64,000 nt of DNA from CALKXV01 sp965228905 (GTDB taxonomy: Bacteria > Pseudomonadota > Alphaproteobacteria > Rhodobacterales > Rhodobacteraceae). Below are positions 9,309 through 18,691 of the stretch, in pieces (the first letter of the stretch is position 1; every line of letters begins with the position of its first letter). The translations under genes were made by a program, and so were the position numbers. The stretch lies in NCBI GenBank assembly GCA_965228905.1, contig CBDDII010000003.1:1612001-1676000 (forward strand). The letters are read 5' to 3'. Under the pieces are notes generated by a model. That model did not search any database and had not been told where the DNA came from. It worked only from the letters and a program-made list of their open reading frames with translations.

Positions 9309-9347
9309 AGCCTCGTCCATGATTTCTGAATCATGAACTCGGCTCTA
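9306..9347. repeat. TAGAGC-type palindrome between convergent recN and bmt
   Basis: Outer arms TAGAGCC (9306-9312) and GGCTCTA (9341-9347) enclose an inner perfect hairpin CATGATT-TCTG-AATCATG (9318-9335). The first three bases are the recN stop codon. It probably acts as a bidirectional transcript end. The outer ends match those of the larger element at 48726-48832. Confidence 0.6.
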
Positions 9348-9407
9348 TCTCATTGATTTGCCGCGATGTCCGAGCCGAAAATCGTTGCCGATTTCCTCGC
9401 CATCGCT

Positions 9408-10421
9408 CTAGCCTCTGCGGCGGCGCCGACGCGCGGGGGCCTCTGCCGCGCTGTCGCCCGTACCATCGGCTGCCGAGGAGAACCCGCCCAGTTTGGCGGC
9501 AATTTCCTCAAGCGTCGGACGCGGACCCTTTGGCCGCGTATCCAGTGCCTCGCGCATCAGGCGCAGGTGCTTGGGCTCGGTCCCACAGCATCCACCGATG
9601 ATCGTGGCCCCGCAATCGCGGGCCAGCGCGGCATAGTCGGCCATCAATTCAGGCGTGCCATCATAGTGGATGTGACCATCGACAAACTTCGGAATGCCCG
9701 CGTTCCCCTTGGCAATGATCGGCCGGGTGGCACCGGCAGCGGCAAAGCCAAGCACGGTGCGCAATAGGTCAGAGGCGCCCACGCCACAGTTCGCACCGAA
9801 GGCGACGGGTGCAAACTTCAGCTTGTCGACCATTTCGACCATGGCTTCGCTGGTGACGCCCATCATTGTGCGCCCGGCCGTGTCGAAACTCATCGTCCCG
9901 CACCACGGCATATCTGCCAGCTTGGCGGCTTCGGCGGCGGCCTGGTATTCCTCGGGCGCGCTGATGGTTTCGACCCAGAGAACGTCAACACCGCCTTCTT
10001 TCAGGCCCTCGGCCTGTTCGTGAAACATCTCGACGGCCTCCGCCTTGGACAATGTGCCAAGGGGTTCGAAGATTTCGCCGGTCGGCCCCATGGAGCCGGC
10101 GACGATCACGGGATGGTCCGCCTTGTCAGCGACGTTTCGCGCGATCTCGGCACCGGCGCGGTTCAACTCGCGGACGCGGGATTGGCCATCATGAAGTTTC
10201 AGACGGGCGGCATTACCGCCAAATGTATTCGTCAGGAACAGGTCGCTGCCCGCATCCACCGCACCCTTGTAAAGCGCGGTAACATCCGAAACCCGGTCGA
10301 CATTCCAGAATTCCGGCGCATCCCCGGCGGAAAGACCCATGTTGAACAGGTTGGTGCCTGTCGCCCCGTCGGCAAGGCACACGCCGTGGGTTTCAAGATG
10401 TTCCGTCAGCCTGTCGGTCAT
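9408..10421 (-). CDS. bmt: Betaine-homocysteine S-methyltransferase
   Basis: Cytoplasmic zinc enzyme that transfers a methyl group from glycine betaine to homocysteine, making methionine. It is 337 residues long. The pattern is DGATGTNLF near residue 20, zinc-ligand Cys in GANCGVG (C212) and the pair C278/C279 in GGCCGTEP. After about residue 300 there is an extension ending in a run of six arginines, not part of the catalytic core. Homologs of this size are common in marine Rhodobacterales. It is alone on its strand. A purine-rich stretch precedes the ATG. I looked for SAM-II, SAH and SAM/SAH riboswitch motifs in the leader and found none. Confidence 0.9.
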   Translation of the reverse strand: MTDRLTEHLETHGVCLADGATGTNLFNMGLSAGDAPEFWNVDRVSDVTALYKGAVDAGSDLFLTNTFGGNAARLKLHDGQSRVRELNRAGAEIARNVADKADHPVIVAGSMGPTGEIFEPLGTLSKAEAVEMFHEQAEGLKEGGVDVLWVETISAPEEYQAAAEAAKLADMPWCGTMSFDTAGRTMMGVTSEAMVEMVDKLKFAPVAFGANCGVGASDLLRTVLGFAAAGATRPIIAKGNAGIPKFVDGHIHYDGTPELMADYAALARDCGATIIGGCCGTEPKHLRLMREALDTRPKGPRPTLEEIAAKLGGFSSAADGTGDSAAEAPARRRRRRG

Positions 10422-10511
10422 GGGAGTCCCCTTAAATACCCGCGCGGGATGCCACGGAGGCTTCTATGAGGCAACTGAAATTATTTTGGTGGATTACTGA
10501 GCGCCCTGAAC

Positions 10512-10539
10512 AAAAAAAGGCCGGGCGCAAGGCCCGGCC
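10512..10539 (-). terminator. Rho-independent terminator, leftward
   Basis: GGCCGGGC, loop GCAAG, GCCCGGCC gives an eight-pair perfect stem. Seven A precede it on the plus strand, which is a T-run after the hairpin for leftward transcription. It would end the LysR transcript before bmt. Confidence 0.82.
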
Positions 10540-10664
10540 AGTCCAACAGGGAGGTTCGATACAGCATCTCTGCTGCGTCGAAAATCATGTGTGCCTATTA
10601 TCTCAGCGTTTCAAGGATGAGTATTAATAGTATGATCAAACCCGCTATGCGTCTGGCGCATGGC

Positions 10665-11573
10665 TCAGTCGATCAAACCGTCCTTCCGCTTCTTGCGATA
10701 GGCGATGATTTCCTCGGTCACGAAATCGCGAAAGGCGGCGATACGGCGCGATTGGCGCAGCTCTTCGGGGAAGGCAAGGAAGACGGGCACCTCGTTTGAT
10801 TCAACATCGTCGGGCAAAATGCGCACCAGTTCCGGGAAATCCTCGGTCACGTAGTTCGGAAGAACGCCGATGCCAAGATCGGCCAGAACCGCCTGGAGCA
10901 CACCGAAATAGTTGTTCACGGTCAGCTTCAGCTGCACGTCATATGCAAGCAGTTCCTGGACCAGTTGCGCCGCCGCGCTGACCTGCGTGCTGTTGACCCG
11001 CTGGCTGATAAGGCGGTGATTTACAAGGTCTTCGATCGATTCCGGCTTGCCTTGCGCCTCGACGTAAGCCGGGCTGGCGTAAAGGCACATCCGCACTGAC
11101 ATGATCTTGCGACGCACCAGATCGGCCTGGCTGGGCTCTTTCATGCGGATGGCTACGTCGGCTTCGCGCATCGGCAGATCAAGCACGCGCTCTTCCAGCA
11201 TCAGGTCGATTTTCAGGTCCGGATATTTTTCGTAGAGCTTCGGCAGACGCGGTGCGAGCCAGAGTGAACCGAAACCCGTGGTCGTGGTGACGCGCAACTC
11301 GCCAAAGACTTCTTCCTCGCTGTCGCGGATGCGAGCTTCGGCGGTGTCCAAGCGTCGGCTCATGGCGGATGTCGCGTCAAACAGCAATTCGCCCTGTTCG
11401 GTGAGAATCAGCCCGCGTGCGTGGCGATGGAAAAGGGTGGTGTTCAGGCTTTCTTCCAGGGCCCGGATCTGGCGCGACACGGCAGATTGGCTAAGATGCA
11501 GCACGTCGCCCGCGTGGGTCAGGCTGCCCGCATCGGCCACGGCGTGAAATATTCTTAGCTTGTCCCAGTCCAT
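10665..11573 (-). CDS. LysR-family transcriptional regulator
   Basis: DNA-binding regulator of 302 residues. The N-terminal winged helix-turn-helix is LRIFHAVADAGSLTHAGDVL with LSQSAVSRQIRALEE. The C-terminal substrate-binding fold includes VLADLGIGVLPNY. The preferred start is ATG 11573 (MDWDKLRIFH); an in-frame GTG at 11582 adds three residues. It is divergent from the indolepyruvate ferredoxin oxidoreductase with a 149-base gap, so regulation of that gene is plausible but not shown. The effector is unknown. Confidence 0.88.
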   Translation of the reverse strand: MDWDKLRIFHAVADAGSLTHAGDVLHLSQSAVSRQIRALEESLNTTLFHRHARGLILTEQGELLFDATSAMSRRLDTAEARIRDSEEEVFGELRVTTTTGFGSLWLAPRLPKLYEKYPDLKIDLMLEERVLDLPMREADVAIRMKEPSQADLVRRKIMSVRMCLYASPAYVEAQGKPESIEDLVNHRLISQRVNSTQVSAAAQLVQELLAYDVQLKLTVNNYFGVLQAVLADLGIGVLPNYVTEDFPELVRILPDDVESNEVPVFLAFPEELRQSRRIAAFRDFVTEEIIAYRKKRKDGLID

Positions 11574-11672
11574 ACCTGCCACTTCTGTTCGTCGTTAGCG
11601 CTCGCAATTTGCGCTTCCTTAGCGGCTTCCTAACATGAAATGCAAACGAAGGCGTAATGAAGATAAAAATTG

Positions 11673-11693
11673 TAGGTCAGCAAATTTGACCTA
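11673..11693 (+). promoter_or_regulatory. Operator-like inverted repeat over a -10 box
   Basis: TAGGTCA, seven bases, TGACCTA: a perfect seven-base dyad. Its right arm runs into TATAAT at 11692-11697, a consensus -10 element 25 bases before the ribosome site of the next gene. A bound protein here would block polymerase. No strong -35 is visible. Confidence 0.45.
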
Positions 11694-11722
11694 TAATGGA
11701 GATAGGCAAGTCAGGAGGTCCC

Positions 11723-14700
11723 ATGTCGATCCGTGACGTCACTCTGCACGATAAGTTCGACCTGACCCGCGAGCAGGTTCTGATGAATGGCACGCAGGCT
11801 CTGGTTCGGCTGATGCTGATGCAAAAGGCCCGCGACAAGGCGGCCGGTCTGAACACCGCCGGTTACGTCACCGGCTATCGCGGTTCGCCCCTTGGAGGCG
11901 TTGATCTGCAGATGACCTCGGCCAAGGCCGATCTGGAAGCTGCCGACATCATCTTCCAACCGGGTTTGAACGAAGACCTGGCCGCGACGGCGGTTTGGGG
12001 CACCCAACAGGCCGAGATGCGGGGCGAGGGCACGCGGGACGGCGTTTTCGCGCTTTGGTACGGCAAAGGGCCTGGTGTGGATCGCTCGGGCGACGTGATG
12101 CGCCATGCGAACATGGCGGGCACCTCGGCGAACGGCGGCGTCCTGATGGCGCTTGGCGACGATCACACGGGCGAATCCTCGACCGTCTGTCACCAATCCG
12201 ACTGGGCGCTGGTTGATGCCTATATGCCCGTGCTGTCGCCCGCAGGCGTTCAGGAAATCCTGGACTATGGACTGTACGGTTTCCAGCTTTCGCGCTTTGC
12301 TGGTGTCTGGGCCGGGTTGAAGGTGATGAAGGATACGGTCGAGGTGACATCCGTCGTCGATGCCCGGCTGGACCGGATGAAGGTGGTCACGCCGAAGTTC
12401 AAGATGCCAGAGGGCGGGCTGAACATCCGCGCGAACGACCACTGGATCCCACAGGAAGAACGGATTGTCGATTACAAGCGTTTCGCCGCCGAAGCCTTTT
12501 CCCATGCCAACAAGCTGGACAAGCGTGTCTGGGGCAAACAGGGGGCCAAGATCGGTTTTGTCGCGGCAGGCAAAAACTGGCTGGACCTGGTCCATGCGCT
12601 CGGGCTTCTGGGGATCGACGAAGAAGAGTCTCAACGCCTTGGGATCACCACCTACAAAGTGGGTCAGACTTTCCCGCTGGATATGAAGGGTTTCCACGAT
12701 TGGGCCGAAGGTCTGGACCTGATCGTGGTGGTCGAAGAAAAACGCAAGCTGATCGAGGTGCAGATCAAGGAAGCGATCTTTGACGACAGGCGCGGGCGGC
12801 GTGTCTATGGCTGGCGCAAGGGCCATCCGGCTGCGGAAGAGTTGTTTCCGGTCCGCTTTGCCCTTGATCCGGCGATGATCGCGGAAAAGATCGGCGGAAT
12901 TCTGGTCGAAGAAGGCCGCGGGACCGAAGCTGTGAAGGCCGGGTTGGAAAAGGTGCGCGCGGCCAGGGTCGCCGACAACGCACCGGACATCGCATCACGC
13001 CTGCCGTATTTCTGTTCCGGCTGTCCGCACAACACCTCGACCAAACTGCCCGAAGGGTCTCGCGCCTATGCCGGGATCGGCTGCCACATCATGGCCCTGT
13101 GGATGGATCGCGAAACAAGCGGTTTTACCCACATGGGGGCCGAGGGGGCGAACTGGATCGGCGAAGCACCGTTTTCCAAGCGTGACCATGTGTTCCAGAA
13201 TCTTGGCGACGGCACCTATAACCACTCGGGCATCCTTGCCATCCGGGCCGCCATCGCGGCGGGTACGAATATCACCTACAAGATCCTCTACAACGATGCT
13301 GTCGCCATGACAGGGGGCCAGCCGAATGACGGCGAACTGCCGCCCGACCGGATCGTGCGAGAACTGCTGGCGGCCGGGGTGAAGGCGGTCGATGTCGTGT
13401 TCGATGCGAAGGAAGAGCCGGAACGCTCTGATTTTCCAAAAGGAATCGGCTGGTACGAAAGGGACGAGCTGCCTCGGGTTCAGGCCCGGATGGCAAAGAC
13501 CAAGGGCGTCACCGCCATCGTCTATATCCAGACCTGCGCGGCCGAGAAGCGGCGTCGGCGCAAGCGCGGCAGCTTTCCCGATCCCGACAAGCGGGTCTTC
13601 ATCAACACCGACATCTGCGAAGGCTGCGGCGATTGTGGGGTGCAGTCGAACTGCGTCTCCATCGTTCCGGTCGAAACCGAGTTGGGGCGAAAACGTGCGA
13701 TTGACCAGTCGTCCTGCAATAAGGATTTTTCCTGTCTGAATGGATTTTGTCCGTCTTTCGTCACGGTCGAAGGTGCGAAATTGCGCAAGGGCGAAACGGT
13801 CGAGCTTGCCATGGGCGACATGCCCGAGCCCGTATTGCCCCAGATAAATGGCACCCATAACATCGTCATCACTGGCGTCGGCGGAACGGGTGTGGTGACC
13901 ATCGGCGCACTCCTCGCCATGGCTGCGCACCTGGACGGCAAAGGCGCGGGCATGATGGAGATGGCCGGGCTGGCCCAAAAGGGCGGGGCAGTTCATATCC
14001 ATTGCCGGATCGGCAATACGCCCGAGGACATTACCGCGATCCGGGTCGCCATCGGCGAGGCGGACACGCTGATCGGCGGCGATCTGGTGGTTTCTGCGGG
14101 GTCGAAAACTCTGGGCCTGATGACCAAGGGCCGCACGAAAGGTGTCGTCAACACGCATGAAATCATTACCGGGGAGTTCACGCGAAATCCCGGTTTTCGC
14201 ATTCCCGGCAGTGACTTGAAGGTCTCGCTTGAGGCAAAAATGGGCGATGATCTGGTCGCATTCGATGCCAACAAGCTGGCCGACAAGACACTTGGCGATG
14301 CGATCTATTCCAACATGATCCTGCTTGGTGCGGCTTGGCAGTCCGGGCAGGTGCCGCTCAGCCGGGAAGCGATCCTGAGGGCCATCGAGCTGAACGGTAC
14401 CAAGATCGAGATGAATACCCGCGCCTTCGACATTGGCAGGTGGGCCGTGCTGAACGCGGGCGAAGTGGAACGCTTGGTGAATTCGGATGTCGTGGAACTT
14501 CCGAAGTCTCTAGACGAACAGATCGAATTCCGGGCCAAACATCTCGCCGACTATCAGGGGCCGCGTCTGGCGCGGCGCTATCGCAAGCTGGTGGATCGGG
14601 TTGACGACCCGGACCTGAAGGAAGCCGTGGCAAAAGGCTATCACAAGGTACTGGCGTATAAGGACGAATTCGAAGTGGCGCGTCTGCTTGTCCAATCGCG

Positions 14701-15133
14701 GGGGAAGGCGGAAGCGGCCTTTGAAGGTGACTTGAAGCTGACCTATCACCTTGCGCCACCGTTCCTGTCGGGCAAGACTCCTTCGGGGCGCCCGAAAAAG
14801 CGCGAGTTTGGTGCGATGACTGAACGTTTCATGCCCATGTTGGCGCGGATGAAGCCTCTGCGCGGCACGCCGTTCAACCCCTTTGGTTATGCCGCCGAGC
14901 GCCGGATGGAGCGCAAAATGATCCGCGACTACGAAAAGCAGATGAAAGAGGTGCTGGCCGATCCGTCACGCAATCTAGAGGCCGCTGTCGCCCTTGCGGA
15001 ATGGCCTTTGGAGGTGAAGGGGTTCGGACCGGTGAAAGAAGCCAACGCGAAGAAAGCTCGTCGCCGGGTAGAAGGCCTTTTGGACGCTTTTCGCGCAGGA
15101 ACGCCTGTGGCCGCGACGGAAGCTGCCGAATAG
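11723..15133 (+). CDS. Indolepyruvate ferredoxin oxidoreductase, fused type
   Basis: A 1136-residue enzyme of the 2-oxoacid:ferredoxin oxidoreductase family. It would oxidatively decarboxylate arylpyruvates, or related 2-oxoacids, to acyl-CoA with TPP and ferredoxin. The order is an N-terminal IorA-like domain (GYRGSPLGGVD), a TPP-binding motif LGDGTYNHSG near residue 495, and a ferredoxin-type iron-sulfur segment CEGCGDCG (C632, C635, C638) with a further CNKDFSC. A pyruvate/ketoacid gamma-type domain begins VITGVGGTGVVT. Fusion of the IorA and IorB parts is typical in Proteobacteria. ATG 11723 follows a perfect AGGAGG at 11713-11718. The true substrate is not certain. Confidence 0.9.
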   Translation: MSIRDVTLHDKFDLTREQVLMNGTQALVRLMLMQKARDKAAGLNTAGYVTGYRGSPLGGVDLQMTSAKADLEAADIIFQPGLNEDLAATAVWGTQQAEMRGEGTRDGVFALWYGKGPGVDRSGDVMRHANMAGTSANGGVLMALGDDHTGESSTVCHQSDWALVDAYMPVLSPAGVQEILDYGLYGFQLSRFAGVWAGLKVMKDTVEVTSVVDARLDRMKVVTPKFKMPEGGLNIRANDHWIPQEERIVDYKRFAAEAFSHANKLDKRVWGKQGAKIGFVAAGKNWLDLVHALGLLGIDEEESQRLGITTYKVGQTFPLDMKGFHDWAEGLDLIVVVEEKRKLIEVQIKEAIFDDRRGRRVYGWRKGHPAAEELFPVRFALDPAMIAEKIGGILVEEGRGTEAVKAGLEKVRAARVADNAPDIASRLPYFCSGCPHNTSTKLPEGSRAYAGIGCHIMALWMDRETSGFTHMGAEGANWIGEAPFSKRDHVFQNLGDGTYNHSGILAIRAAIAAGTNITYKILYNDAVAMTGGQPNDGELPPDRIVRELLAAGVKAVDVVFDAKEEPERSDFPKGIGWYERDELPRVQARMAKTKGVTAIVYIQTCAAEKRRRRKRGSFPDPDKRVFINTDICEGCGDCGVQSNCVSIVPVETELGRKRAIDQSSCNKDFSCLNGFCPSFVTVEGAKLRKGETVELAMGDMPEPVLPQINGTHNIVITGVGGTGVVTIGALLAMAAHLDGKGAGMMEMAGLAQKGGAVHIHCRIGNTPEDITAIRVAIGEADTLIGGDLVVSAGSKTLGLMTKGRTKGVVNTHEIITGEFTRNPGFRIPGSDLKVSLEAKMGDDLVAFDANKLADKTLGDAIYSNMILLGAAWQSGQVPLSREAILRAIELNGTKIEMNTRAFDIGRWAVLNAGEVERLVNSDVVELPKSLDEQIEFRAKHLADYQGPRLARRYRKLVDRVDDPDLKEAVAKGYHKVLAYKDEFEVARLLVQSRGKAEAAFEGDLKLTYHLAPPFLSGKTPSGRPKKREFGAMTERFMPMLARMKPLRGTPFNPFGYAAERRMERKMIRDYEKQMKEVLADPSRNLEAAVALAEWPLEVKGFGPVKEANAKKARRRVEGLLDAFRAGTPVAATEAAE

Positions 15134-15234
15134 CCACAGGCATTTTGCCAATCGTCACGATTCTGTAGCGAATTCTCGATAAGCTGGCGCGATCTGCCTA
15201 AATGCGTGCAGGTCGCGACAAGGAGAAGGCCCGC

Positions 15235-16134
15235 GTGGACCGTCAGGTTGCCCGAGACATTTCCTATGCCTATTCCGCCGAAACCCGTGGCGGGCGGGCC
15301 GTTATCAGAACGCTGGAAAACGCGACAGGGCGATTGCGGCTGATAAAAAGGGCCGCTGGTTACCAGCACGATGTCGCCCGAGGTGAGGATTTCTGGAACG
15401 TCATGGTTCAGCGCTATGGGCTGAGCCTGAATGTAAAAGGCGGCACACTGGACCACATCCCAGCCGAGGGGCCGTTGGTCGTCGTCGCCAACCATCCCTA
15501 CGGCATCCTTGATGGCCTGATGCTGGGTCATATCCTCAGCCAGCGACGTGCGGGCGACTTTCGTATTCTTGCGCACCGGATCTTTCGCAAGGCCGAAGAC
15601 CTGGATCGCGTGATCCTGCCGATCAGTTTCGACGAAACGCGCGAGGCTTTGGCACAGAACCTTGAGACGCGAAAAGCCGCGCTGTCCTATTTGCAAAACG
15701 GGGGCGCCATCGGGGTGTTTCCCGGCGGAACCGTGTCCACCTCGGCCAAGCCGTTTTCAAAACCGCTGGATCCCGGATGGCGCACCTTCACCGCCAAGAT
15801 GATCGCCAAGAGCGGTGCAACAGTCGTTCCGATCTTTTTCGACGGGGCCAATTCGCGGCTGTTCCAGGTGGCCAGCCATTTGCACAACACTCTGCGCATG
15901 GCGCTTTTGATAAAGGAGTTCAGACGCCGCACGGATGAACCCGTGGACGTGATCGTGGGGGAGCCCATTCCCGAGTTTGAACTGGCCCCGTATCGGTCAA
16001 ACCAAAAAGCGATGATGGACTTTTTGCGCGCCCGGACCTATGCCCTTTCTCCGAACCACATCGAAGCCGCGTATGGTTTCGAGTTCGAGGAAAAGCACAG
16101 GCGGGCCAACGACCATGGCGGTCGGAATATTTGA
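15235..16134 (+). CDS. 1-acyl-glycerol-phosphate acyltransferase family protein
   Basis: A membrane-associated lysophospholipid acyltransferase of the PlsC superfamily, about 299 residues. The HX4D catalytic motif is NHPYGILDGL. The FPGG-type block is GVFPGGTVST, and VVPIFFDG is also conserved. The GTG at 15235 is chosen because AGGAGAAGG lies just before it; an in-frame ATG at 15202 would add 11 residues. Related proteins make phospholipids or acylate lyso-ornithine lipids; the substrate cannot be told here. The 3' end overlaps murI by 20 bases. Confidence 0.85.
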   Translation: MDRQVARDISYAYSAETRGGRAVIRTLENATGRLRLIKRAAGYQHDVARGEDFWNVMVQRYGLSLNVKGGTLDHIPAEGPLVVVANHPYGILDGLMLGHILSQRRAGDFRILAHRIFRKAEDLDRVILPISFDETREALAQNLETRKAALSYLQNGGAIGVFPGGTVSTSAKPFSKPLDPGWRTFTAKMIAKSGATVVPIFFDGANSRLFQVASHLHNTLRMALLIKEFRRRTDEPVDVIVGEPIPEFELAPYRSNQKAMMDFLRARTYALSPNHIEAAYGFEFEEKHRRANDHGGRNI

Positions 16135-16927
16135 CAGCGGATTGGGCGGGCTGACCGTCCTGCAGGCAGCGCAGGCGCGGTTGCCTGACGTGCCTTTCGT
16201 CTATTTCGGGGACAATGCGCATACCCCCTACGGTGTGCGCGACGCCGACGACATTTACGAATTGACGACAGCCGGTGTGTCGCGTCTGTTCCAGGCGGGC
16301 TGCGATCTGGTGATCCTTGCTTGCAACACCGCCTCGGCGGCTGCACTCAGACGAATGCAGGAAAGCTGGGTGCCTTCGGACAAGCGCGTCCTCGGCGTTT
16401 TCGTTCCCCTGATCGAGGCTTTGACCGAACGCGACTGGGGCGACAATTCTCCGCCGCGCGAGGTGGGGGTGAAGCACGTCGCGCTTTTTGCCACCCCGGC
16501 AACCGTGCGCAGTCGCGCCTTCCAACGCGAGTTGGCGTTTCGCGCGATTGGCGTGGACGTCGAAGCACAGGCTTGCGCGGGCGTTGTGGATGCCATCGAG
16601 GAAGGCGACATGATCCTCGCCGAGGCGCTGGTCAGGTCCCATGTCGAGGCGCTGAGACGCAAGATGCCGGAACCGGATGCGGCGGTGCTGGGCTGCACCC
16701 ATTACCCGATCGTGGAAGAGGACTTCAAAGCCGCACTTGGCGGTAATGTTCCGGTGTTCAGCCAGCCTGCACTTGTGGCGGAAAGCCTTGCCGACTATCT
16801 TGAGCGGCGTCCCGAGATGCGGGGCGATGGCGAGGTTTCGATGTTTCTGACCACTGGCGATCCTCAAAGGCTGTCCGACCAGGCGACCCGGTTCCTCCGA
16901 CGACGAACGGAGTTCCACGCTGCGTGA
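16115..16927 (+). CDS. murI: Glutamate racemase
   Basis: Cofactor-independent cytoplasmic racemase making D-glutamate for peptidoglycan, 270 residues. Both catalytic cysteines are visible: C70 in ILACNTAS and C194 in GCTHYP. The N-terminus is MAVGIFDSGLGGLTV. The start at 16115 lies inside the end of the acyltransferase gene, so translation is probably coupled. The protein starts exactly at the family's usual N-terminus. Confidence 0.95.
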   Translation: MAVGIFDSGLGGLTVLQAAQARLPDVPFVYFGDNAHTPYGVRDADDIYELTTAGVSRLFQAGCDLVILACNTASAAALRRMQESWVPSDKRVLGVFVPLIEALTERDWGDNSPPREVGVKHVALFATPATVRSRAFQRELAFRAIGVDVEAQACAGVVDAIEEGDMILAEALVRSHVEALRRKMPEPDAAVLGCTHYPIVEEDFKAALGGNVPVFSQPALVAESLADYLERRPEMRGDGEVSMFLTTGDPQRLSDQATRFLRRRTEFHAA

Positions 16928-16985
16928 TTGCAGCGGGCTTTGTCACGTCATACACAATCTTGAAAATCGTTGAAGGAGGGGTCTG

Positions 16986-18014
16986 ATGCCCCATAATATC
17001 GCCATTCTGGGCGCCAGTGGTTACACGGGCGCCGAACTCGTCCGGTTGATCTCGGTCCATCCGTCGTTTCAAATCGTTGCGCTGACGGGCGACCGGAAGG
17101 CCGGTCAGCCCATGTCGAGCGTCTATCCACACTTGCGCCACATGGACTTGCCCGACCTGACCAAGATCGAGGATCTGGACTACTCAGACGTTGATCTTGT
17201 CTTCTGCGCCTTGCCTCATGCCACGTCGCAGGCGGTCATCCCGTCGATCCCTTCCCACGTCAAAGTCGTCGATCTCTCGGCAGATTTCCGGCTGCGGGAT
17301 GGTGCGGACTATGAGACCTGGTACGGAAAGCCCCACGCCGCGCTGGAGATGCAAAAAGTGGCGGTTTACGGGCTGACCGAGTTCTATCGCGAGGAAATCA
17401 GGAACGCACGCTTTGTCGCCGGGACCGGGTGCAACGCGGCCACGGGGCAGTTCGCCTTGCGCCCGCTGATTGCGGCGGGTGTGATCGACCTCGAAGACAT
17501 CGTGATGGACCTGAAGGCGGCCGTCTCGGGGGCAGGGCGGTCGTTGAAGGAGCATCTTCTGATGGCCGAGTTGGACGAGAATGTGAAACCCTATTCGGTT
17601 GGCGGCACCCACCGGCATCTGGGCGAATTCGACCAGGAGTTTTCCTTGATCGCCGGGCGTGACGTGCGGGTGCAACTGACACCGCATCTGTTGCCCGCGA
17701 CGCGGGGCATTGTCATGACCTGTTATCTGAAAGGCGATCCGACGGCGGTCTATCAAACGCTGGCGAAGGCTTACGCTGACGAGCCCTTCATCCATGTGCT
17801 GCCCATGGGCGAGATGCCCCAGATGAAGGATGTTCGCGCCTCGAACTTCTGTCACATCGGCGTCGCGGGGGATCGGTTGCCGGGGCGGGCAACCGTTGTG
17901 GCCACGCTGGACAACCTGACCAAAGGGTCGAGCGGACAGGCGATCCAGAACGCGAACCTGATGCTGGGCGAGCCTGAAACCGCAGGGCTGATGACCGCAC
18001 CTGTTTATCCTTGA
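16986..18014 (+). CDS. argC: N-acetyl-gamma-glutamyl-phosphate reductase
   Basis: NADPH-dependent third step of arginine synthesis, 342 residues. The Rossmann motif is LGASGYTGAELVRL at the N-terminus. The catalytic Cys is C149 in GTGCNAATG, replacing the textbook GCYPT with a form I know from other Rhodobacterales. A strong terminator follows. The ATG is preceded by GGAGGGG. Other arg genes are not in this window. Confidence 0.96.
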   Translation: MPHNIAILGASGYTGAELVRLISVHPSFQIVALTGDRKAGQPMSSVYPHLRHMDLPDLTKIEDLDYSDVDLVFCALPHATSQAVIPSIPSHVKVVDLSADFRLRDGADYETWYGKPHAALEMQKVAVYGLTEFYREEIRNARFVAGTGCNAATGQFALRPLIAAGVIDLEDIVMDLKAAVSGAGRSLKEHLLMAELDENVKPYSVGGTHRHLGEFDQEFSLIAGRDVRVQLTPHLLPATRGIVMTCYLKGDPTAVYQTLAKAYADEPFIHVLPMGEMPQMKDVRASNFCHIGVAGDRLPGRATVVATLDNLTKGSSGQAIQNANLMLGEPETAGLMTAPVYP

Positions 18015-18044
18015 GGTTTTGCGCCGGGCTTTGCCCGTCGCGAG

Positions 18045-18079
18045 GGGCCGCGCACCTTCGGTGCGCGGCCCGGTTTTTT
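18045..18079 (+). terminator. Rho-independent terminator of argC
   Basis: A perfect 12-pair GC-rich stem, GGGCCGCGCACC against GGTGCGCGGCCC with loop TTC, followed by GG and six T. Confidence 0.92.
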
Positions 18080-18101
18080 GCGTATTTGAAAAGCAGTGAA
18101 G
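18080..18101 (+). repeat. GCGTATTT-type 22-base intergenic motif, copy 1
   Basis: GCGTATTT, two bases, AAAGC, two bases, TGAAG, directly after the argC terminator. Three other copies keep all 18 fixed positions (42019, 45171, 63213). Confidence 0.55.
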
Positions 18102-18169
18102 GCCCCGGTTTTCCTTGAATTTGAGGCGCTGGCGCTCCATTTAATCGCAGTAGCGGAAAAGGTCGGGTT

Positions 18170-18619
18170 ATGAAGGGCCTCAAGAAACAGCGTCGGATTC
18201 AGGTGATCGCCATCGCCGGGCTTTGCATCCTTGGGGTGCTGGCCATCTTTGCGCTTGCTCCGAAGGATGCCTTTCAGTTCTTCCGCTCGCCGAGCGAGGT
18301 TCTGGCAGCGCCGCCTGCCGAGGATGAGTACTTCCAGCTTGGTGGGCTGGTAAAGGACGGCTCCATGACCCCGGTCAGCGGCGTTCAATTCTCGTTTGTC
18401 GTCACCGATGGCGCATCCGAAGTGCCGGTCACCTATGTCGGCAATGACCCCGCGCCCGACCTTTTTGGCGAGGGCCAGGGCACGATCGTCAAGGGGTATT
18501 ACGTCAACGGCACCTTCGAAGCCTCTGAATTGCTTGCCAAACACGACGAGACCTACATGCCCGCCGAGGTGATCGACGCCTTGAAGGAACAGGGCGTCTA
18601 CCAGGAACCCGAAAGCTAG
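18170..18619 (+). CDS. ccmE: Cytochrome c maturation heme chaperone CcmE
   Basis: Membrane-anchored periplasmic heme chaperone of system I cytochrome c maturation, 149 residues. An N-terminal basic segment and one transmembrane helix (about 10-30) precede an OB-fold domain. The covalent heme-binding His is H125 in AKHDETYMP. It hands heme to CcmF/H, whose genes lie 2 kb downstream after an inserted lysis cassette. The stop is TAG in the context TAGAGC. Confidence 0.95.
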   Translation: MKGLKKQRRIQVIAIAGLCILGVLAIFALAPKDAFQFFRSPSEVLAAPPAEDEYFQLGGLVKDGSMTPVSGVQFSFVVTDGASEVPVTYVGNDPAPDLFGEGQGTIVKGYYVNGTFEASELLAKHDETYMPAEVIDALKEQGVYQEPES

Positions 18620-18691
18620 AGCGCACGCCAAGTTCGCCACCTGTTAACCGATTGGTCGGAACCTTCCCCCGAGCGGAAGGGGTGGCAGGCC

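Noticed and set aside
10422..10510. A methionine-related riboswitch in front of bmt
   Set aside because: I read the leader on the minus strand and could not find the conserved cores of SAM-II, SAH or SAM/SAH riboswitches.
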